Shown here piece by piece: positions 7,574 to 10,541 of a stretch of 10,541 bases of DNA. The notes below the pieces were generated by a model. It had not been told where the DNA came from and made no database searches. It saw only the letters and a program-made list of their open reading frames with translations. This stretch comes from Bacteroidales bacterium UBA5072 (GTDB lineage: Bacteria > Bacteroidota > Bacteroidia > Bacteroidales > UBA10428). Every line of letters starts with the position of its first letter. Positions within the stretch are counted from its first letter, which is position 1. The DNA is taken from positions 1-10,541 of the forward strand of contig DIAS01000104.1 of assembly GCA_002415855.1 (NCBI GenBank). The letters run 5' to 3'. The position numbers were made by a program, and so were the translations under genes.

Positions 7574-7742
7574 GTGCTTTTACTTTGGGTGCATCTGCCA
7601 TGCTCCATTTTTTGAGGCTTATGAAAATCTTATTTTCGGCAAGTTCCTCCGAAATTTTAAAACTGCATATTGGTTCCCTTTTTAATGCTTTAATCCAATC
7701 AATGATTCTTCCGATAAGAACTTTTATCCTATTTCTCTTCAT
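7560..7742 (-). CDS. Possible 60-residue basic protein overlapping the ankyrin/TIR-like gene
   Basis: A 60-codon ORF whose TGA (7562-7560) lies inside the first codons of the ankyrin/TIR-like gene, a 14-base overlap in another frame, the geometry of translational coupling. The product is basic (10 Lys, 4 Arg against 7 acidic residues), has one Cys, and starts with an amphipathic, Ile-rich helix (KVLIGRIIDWIKAL at 7-20). There is no signal peptide and no family I recognise. A -7 promoter match at 7804-7811 would place it first in the transcript, about 60 bases after the promoter. No clear Shine-Dalgarno, as is usual here. It may be a genuine small partner gene or only the leader of the larger one; the evidence is position rather than homology. 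Confidence 0.4.
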   Translation of the reverse strand: MKRNRIKVLIGRIIDWIKALKREPICSFKISEELAENKIFISLKKWSMADAPKVKAHEYQ

Positions 7743-7803
7743 TTATAAATTTGTTGGTTGTTTTCTTGTCACATCAAATCAAATGCGTATCGGGAATCAT
7801 AAA

Positions 7804-7811
7804 CAAATATA
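7804..7811 (-). promoter_or_regulatory. Bacteroidetes -7 promoter element for the ankyrin/TIR-like unit
   Basis: The minus strand reads TATATTTG, matching TAnnTTTG and identical to the box ahead of the FISUMP gene. Transcription starting just downstream would include the 60-codon ORF (ATG at 7742) before the ankyrin/TIR-like gene. No clear -33 box is seen. Confidence 0.45.
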
Positions 7812-8013
7812 GTTATAACAGTTATGTGTTTGTTTACTTCTTTTTCCTGTCACTTTCTTTGGCATTTGTTTTTTCGCTCCGTACACGTTGTGGTTGAGTT
7901 TGTTTAATGCATGATGTAAACCCGGGATCGAAGGTATGTTTGAATTATTGTGTGCCACTGAAATCAAATCAAGTGCCAGCGCTATTCAAAGCACCGTGGG
8001 CAGGCCCCAAGCC

Positions 8014-8038
8014 GGGCGAAATTTTCGTAACTTCGCCC
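8014..8038. other. Hairpin at the outer end of the left inverted repeat
   Basis: GGGCGAA (8014-8020) and TTCGCCC (8032-8038) form a perfect 7-bp stem with an 11-base loop. A shorter competing pairing CGAA/TTCG exists inside it. It overlaps the outer part of the left repeat copy and is only partly kept in the right copy. Confidence 0.5.
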
Positions 8039-8061
8039 TCTGAGATTGTAGTCTCCGACTA
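8015..8061 (+). repeat. REP-like palindromic repeat, left copy
   Basis: Matches 8301-8347 in inverted orientation at 36 of 47 positions by eye; the best part, 8022-8061, matches at 32 of 40. It contains TGTAGTC-TCC-GACTACA (8047-8053 and 8057-8063), a 7-bp stem with a 3-base loop extended outward by further pairs with one bulge. GTAG followed by a short palindrome resembles REP sequences mobilised by RAYT (TnpA-REP) transposases; no such gene is in the window. Confidence 0.6.
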
Positions 8062-8300
8062 CATTTCAAACTGTTCTCTAAAGCAATCCCTTGTTAACCA
8101 TAGGCAAAACCAAATCCAATCCGGAATTATACCTGGCACTTCAATACAGGTAATCTTTAAGATTTTCCTCTTTTATTGATCTTAACGGGTTCTAATAAAG
8201 ATTTTCAATGGTATACTTAGGATTTTCCAAAACAATATCCCGATATACCTGATGCGAGAATAAGTCTACACTATTCACTTTCAATAAATTCAATGTAGCT

Positions 8301-8347
8301 TAGTTGCAAACTACAGTCTCACAGGGCGCAGTCAAGAAAACTACGTC
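8301..8347 (-). repeat. REP-like palindromic repeat, right copy (inverted)
   Basis: Inverted partner of 8015-8061. On the minus strand it reads GTAGTT-TGC-AACTA where the left copy has GTAGTC-TCC-GACTA, so the loop-closing C-G pair has become T-A, keeping the helix. It ends 24 bases before the stop codon of the small membrane protein gene. The 239 bases between the copies are AT-rich and hold no gene; GATTTTC occurs there three times (8161, 8200, 8221). Confidence 0.6.
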
Positions 8348-8370
8348 AAGCGGTGGAATGTCATAATCTG

Positions 8371-8877
8371 TTAATATTCCATAAGTTTTTTATGCTCAGC
8401 AGTTGAAAAAAAAGCATCATATCCTTCTTTTTCTAATGATGCCTTAAACATTCTGATTGCCATTTTGTCACCCTTTTCTTTAATTAAAGAATAATACAAA
8501 CTTGAAAACTTATGGCCCTTTATGATCTTCCAATATTGAATTAATCCTCTGATGAGTAACAAACACCCGAAAAGCAAAACAAGAAAATAATAAAGAATAC
8601 CAGTTGGTGGATACGAGACTATGATTGCATATGCAGTGATAAAAACTACCAGGCTACCGCATAACATATTTAATTCCGCATTTGGTTTGATAAGGCATTT
8701 ATCACAAATATCAACTTCTGTGCAACCTTTTATTTTATAATGATTTATGGTTGTTTTAATGTATTCGGGTCCAATTAAATCAACTTCTCTGGTAATATCT
8801 TTATGTATTAGCTTACCATACCAAAATGCATAAGTTCTAACATTATTTGAATCAATATTGCAATGTTCACATCTCAT
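8371..8877 (-). CDS. Small zinc-ribbon protein with two membrane helices
   Basis: 168 residues, starting at the ATG at 8877-8875, immediately followed by CEHC. Two CxxC knuckles (C3/C6 and C58/C61) can form a four-cysteine zinc ribbon enclosing a roughly 50-residue insert. Two hydrophobic helices follow at about 71-88 and 93-113, separated by a short YPPTG turn, so the ribbon and the C-terminal tail should be on the same side of the membrane, probably the cytoplasm. The tail (114-168) is charged and helical and ends FFSTAEHKKLMEY. No named family or enzyme motif is recognised. It is the most AT-rich gene of the run and stands alone: 619 bases separate it from the divergent aspartokinase gene, and the repeat pair lies just beyond its stop codon. 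Function unknown. Confidence 0.75.
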   Translation of the reverse strand: MRCEHCNIDSNNVRTYAFWYGKLIHKDITREVDLIGPEYIKTTINHYKIKGCTEVDICDKCLIKPNAELNMLCGSLVVFITAYAIIVSYPPTGILYYFLVLLFGCLLLIRGLIQYWKIIKGHKFSSLYYSLIKEKGDKMAIRMFKASLEKEGYDAFFSTAEHKKLMEY

Positions 8878-8951
8878 AAATTCAATTATATTTCTGTATT
8901 GTTGCTCTCTTCAAGCTGGCAAGAGAACCATACAACTATAGCTTCGAAACA

Positions 8952-8974
8952 GGTGCTGTTTTCTAAACAGCACC
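8952..8974. other. Perfect 10-bp hairpin upstream of the membrane protein gene
   Basis: GGTGCTGTTT (8952-8961) and AAACAGCACC (8965-8974) pair perfectly around a 3-base loop. A looser outer pairing (TTCAAGCT near 8910 with AGCTTCGAA near 8940) lies beside it. Neither strand has a strong T-run afterwards. It lies 75 bases upstream of the 168-residue gene, so it could be a leader hairpin or a weak bidirectional terminator in the divergent spacer. Confidence 0.45.
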
Positions 8975-9238
8975 CTTTATCAGATCCAGTATTCCATCAT
9001 GTTTATTCACAGAACTAATATACGGTAATTTTATAATCGTAATGTCTACCTATTGGTTTTAAGATGACGCTAACTCCTTTAAAGGTATTTATATGCAAGA
9101 ATTTCATTTCAAATCACCATGGTTCTTTTCTAACCACCACTAATCAATTAAACAGTACGCCCAAATAAATATAGCAATTATTTTAAAATGAGGGAGGTGG
9201 GGGGGATTTTTATTACCCAGGCAGAGCCTGCCACCATA

Positions 9239-9274
9239 TATCCGGCCAAGGCAGGAGCCATGGCCGAACGTAGG
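9239..9274 (+). repeat. Dispersed short repeat, copy B
   Basis: Starts TATCCGGCCAAGGCAGGAG and continues with a GGCCGAACG block, closely matching 3684-3720. CCTGCC (9227-9232) and GGCAGG (9250-9255) can form a 6-bp stem across its left part. It directly abuts the A/C repeat upstream of the aspartokinase gene. Confidence 0.45.
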
Positions 9275-9280
9275 AAACAT

Positions 9281-9335
9281 AACAACAACCACAACAACCA
9301 CAACAATCACAACCACCACAACCACCACAACAACT
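9281..9335 (+). promoter_or_regulatory. ACN-codon repeat: candidate threonine leader of the aspartokinase gene
   Basis: A run made almost only of A and C. In the frame starting at 9279 it reads Ile, eight Thr, Ile, nine Thr; the frame stays open to a TGA at 9474-9476, 21 bases before the aspartokinase ATG. E. coli thrA is controlled by a leader peptide dense in Thr and Ile codons, so position and codon content agree with attenuation. Against it: no ATG, GTG or TTG precedes the run in this frame (the nearest ATG, 9260, reads Asn/His instead) and no terminator hairpin follows. Confidence 0.35.
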
Positions 9336-9460
9336 CACAACAACCCACAACAACCCACAACCTGCTCACAACCTACCTGCAAGCCCTCCCCCATCTCCCC
9401 GTCTCCCCATCTCCCTTTCACCTCCTCTCCCCATTATTTTTTTTATCCCCATTTCTGTAG
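9281..9460 (+). promoter_or_regulatory. C-rich, G-poor tract resembling a Rho loading region
   Basis: By hand count the 180 bases contain 83 C and 6 G. The first half is A/C repeat, the second a pyrimidine tract. Long unstructured C-over-G RNA is what Rho binds (rut sites). It lies entirely in the expected leader of the aspartokinase transcript, so Rho-dependent control is possible; this is inferred from composition only. Confidence 0.35.
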
Positions 9461-9496
9461 TATTTTTAAGCCCTGATACCGTCAACCCAACTGGTT

Positions 9497-10541
9497 ATGA
9501 AAGTTTTGAAATTTGGAGGGTATGCCATTGACTCTGCTAAGAACATTCTGCGGGTAAAAAAGATCGTCGAATCGGAATCCGGGACACCGGTGGTGGTTGT
9601 TTCGGCGTTTCACGGCATTACCGATAAGCTGCTTGAGTTGTCCCGGCTCGCGGCTATGCGTGATAAGTACTTCTTCCGCCTGTACAACGAGATCGAGATC
9701 AAACACACCGAGATCGTCACCGGTCTATTCGAGGAACCTTTGCGCACCGGCGTCCTGTCGCACCTCAACACCTATCTGAAAGACCTGATCAGCATCATCA
9801 ACGGCGTTTATTTGCTGAACGATGTTACCCCCAAGATCCAGGACAAGATCCTGAGCTTCGGGGAGATCATGTCGTCATACATCATCAGCAGGGTCATCGG
9901 TAATGCTGAAATGATCGATCCGAAGGGGCTTATCAAGACCGATCGCACCTTTGGCAATGCACGGGTCAACTTCGCACTGAGCGACCGGTTGATCAGGGCC
10001 CAGTTCAAAAACTACAAAAAGACCGGTGTAATACCCGGTTTTATCGGCAGCAGCGAGCACAACGAAACCACCACGCTGGGCAGGGGCGGATCGGATTACA
10101 CGGCTTCCATTATATCTGCAGCCCTGGGTGTGGAGCGACTCGAGATATGGACCAATGTGGACGGCTTTATGACGGCCGATCCCGCAAAGGTGAAAAAAGC
10201 ACTGGCTATTGAGAGCATGAGCTATGCCGAAGCCATGGAGCTTTCTCATTTTGGCGCCGAAGTGATCTATACGCCCACCATTCACCCGGTTTACCAGAAG
10301 AATATCGAGGTCTCCATCAGGAATATTGCCAATCCCGAGGGCGCAGGCACCCTGATCTCGGGGGTATCCAAGCGTTCCGGGACGTCCCTGATCAAAGGGA
10401 TATCCTCTATTGACGACATTGACCTGGTAACCCTGCAGGGCGCCGGCATGGTCGGTGTCAGGGGCATCTCCGCACGCCTGTTCGGCGCACTTGCCCGGAT
10501 TGATGTGAACATCATCCTGATCACCCAGGCCTCCTCGGAGT
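9497..10541 (+). CDS. thrA: Aspartokinase, probably N-terminal half of a ThrA-type aspartokinase/homoserine dehydrogenase (cut by window edge)
   Basis: Phosphorylates L-aspartate with ATP, the first step towards threonine, methionine and lysine. 348 complete codons are visible from the ATG at 9497 (MKVLKFGG). Kinase landmarks: KFGG at 5-8, VVVVSAFHGIT at 32-42 with S36 and T42 in the active-site positions, FGEIMS at 121-126, TTTLGRGGSDYTA at 191-203 and IWTNVDGFMTADP at 217-229. An ACT regulatory domain begins near 304 (LQGAGMVGVRGISARLFGAL) and ends, at the window edge, in ILITQASSE, typical of the effector-binding part of ThrA proteins. The usual GGTS after the lysine is GGYA here, which is odd. 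Whether a homoserine dehydrogenase domain follows cannot be seen, so a monofunctional LysC remains possible. The gene is clearly GC-richer than the accessory genes. Its leader carries the threonine-codon repeat and C-rich tract described separately. Confidence 0.9.
   Translation, partial: MKVLKFGGYAIDSAKNILRVKKIVESESGTPVVVVSAFHGITDKLLELSRLAAMRDKYFFRLYNEIEIKHTEIVTGLFEEPLRTGVLSHLNTYLKDLISIINGVYLLNDVTPKIQDKILSFGEIMSSYIISRVIGNAEMIDPKGLIKTDRTFGNARVNFALSDRLIRAQFKNYKKTGVIPGFIGSSEHNETTTLGRGGSDYTASIISAALGVERLEIWTNVDGFMTADPAKVKKALAIESMSYAEAMELSHFGAEVIYTPTIHPVYQKNIEVSIRNIANPEGAGTLISGVSKRSGTSLIKGISSIDDIDLVTLQGAGMVGVRGISARLFGALARIDVNIILITQASSE

Larger units (their letters stand above)
7743..8370. other. 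Gene-free spacer carrying the inverted repeat pair
   Basis: This 628-base stretch has no convincing gene. The plus-strand frame at 7907-8179 runs straight through the repeat hairpin and has no protein-like character. From the ankyrin/TIR-like side it holds the -7 element (7804-7811), an AT-rich stretch without recognisable signals, then the paired palindromic repeats at 8015-8061 and 8301-8347. No transposase remnant was seen between or beside the repeats. Confidence 0.5.
8878..9496. other. Divergent spacer between the accessory run and the aspartokinase gene
   Basis: 619 bases with no supported gene; both flanking genes point away from it, so it must hold both promoters, yet no TAnnTTTG match was found on either strand. 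Contents in order: the hairpin at 8952-8974, a perfect palindrome CCTTTAAAGG at 9076-9085, an AT-rich block, a G-run of seven (9199-9205), repeat copy B (9239-9274), the A/C-only threonine-codon repeat (9281-9335) and a pyrimidine tract ending in eight T residues (9437-9444). The frames open here (9188-9460 plus, 9140-9328 minus) are products of the low-complexity sequence. Confidence 0.55.

Noticed and set aside
7907..8179. Plus-strand 90-codon ORF through the inverted repeat
   Set aside because: It crosses the palindromic repeat and has no conserved features. It is explained by chance openness.
9140..9328. Minus-strand ORF with a poly-valine start
   Set aside because: The complement of the ACN repeat reads as GTT/GTG codons. 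The rest has no protein-like features.
9188..9460. Plus-strand 90-codon ORF rich in Asn and His
   Set aside because: It is the A/C repeat and pyrimidine tract read in one frame. It has no domain, and a better regulatory reading exists in another frame.
9482..10524. Four minus-strand ORFs opposite the aspartokinase
   Set aside because: They are shadows of the strongly supported plus-strand aspartokinase frame.
1..10541. CRISPR arrays, tRNA or rRNA genes, phage or transposase genes
   Set aside because: No regularly spaced direct repeats, cloverleaf sequences, rRNA signatures or transposase motifs were seen on either strand.

Overview
The window looks like a piece of a Bacteroidota chromosome. 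Three things support this: a FISUMP-type lipoprotein (a domain expanded in Fibrobacteres and Bacteroidetes), two intergenic matches to the Bacteroidetes -7 promoter element TAnnTTTG, and the near absence of Shine-Dalgarno sequences ahead of the genes. No rRNA, tRNA, CRISPR array, transposase or integrase gene is visible.

Layout. The left edge (1-991, minus strand) is an oxidative-stress pair: the 5' part of katG (catalase-peroxidase) with a PerR-type Fur regulator upstream of it. Next comes a run of five or six unrelated genes, all on the minus strand and mostly with long spacers: a secreted double-PDZ protein (1202-2434), a FISUMP lipoprotein (2657-3388), a membrane-anchored serine beta-lactamase-family hydrolase (3817-5121), a 757-residue ankyrin-repeat protein with a TIR-like domain (5300-7573), a possible 60-codon gene overlapping its start (7560-7742), and a small zinc-ribbon/two-helix membrane protein (8371-8877). 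The strand then switches: a 619-base divergent spacer leads to an aspartokinase, probably the N-terminal half of a ThrA-type aspartokinase/homoserine dehydrogenase, which runs off the right edge. katG and the aspartokinase are visibly GC-richer than the genes between them, so the middle looks like an accessory region between core genes.

How the parts relate. PerR repressing katG is the only well-founded functional link. The accessory genes do not form an evident pathway; each seems to be its own transcription unit, except the 60-codon ORF and the ankyrin/TIR-like gene, which overlap by 14 bases and lie behind one -7 match.

The strongest non-coding signals are: (1) a pair of about 47-bp inverted repeats (8015-8061 and 8301-8347), each with a small REP-like hairpin whose stem is kept by a compensatory base change; (2) upstream of the aspartokinase, an A/C-only repeat that in one frame reads as 17 threonine and 2 isoleucine codons inside a 180-base C-rich, G-poor (rut-like) tract, suggesting a threonine-responsive leader although no ATG/GTG/TTG start is present in that frame; (3) a 72-base GC-rich foldable element (3647-3718), part of which recurs at 9239-9274.
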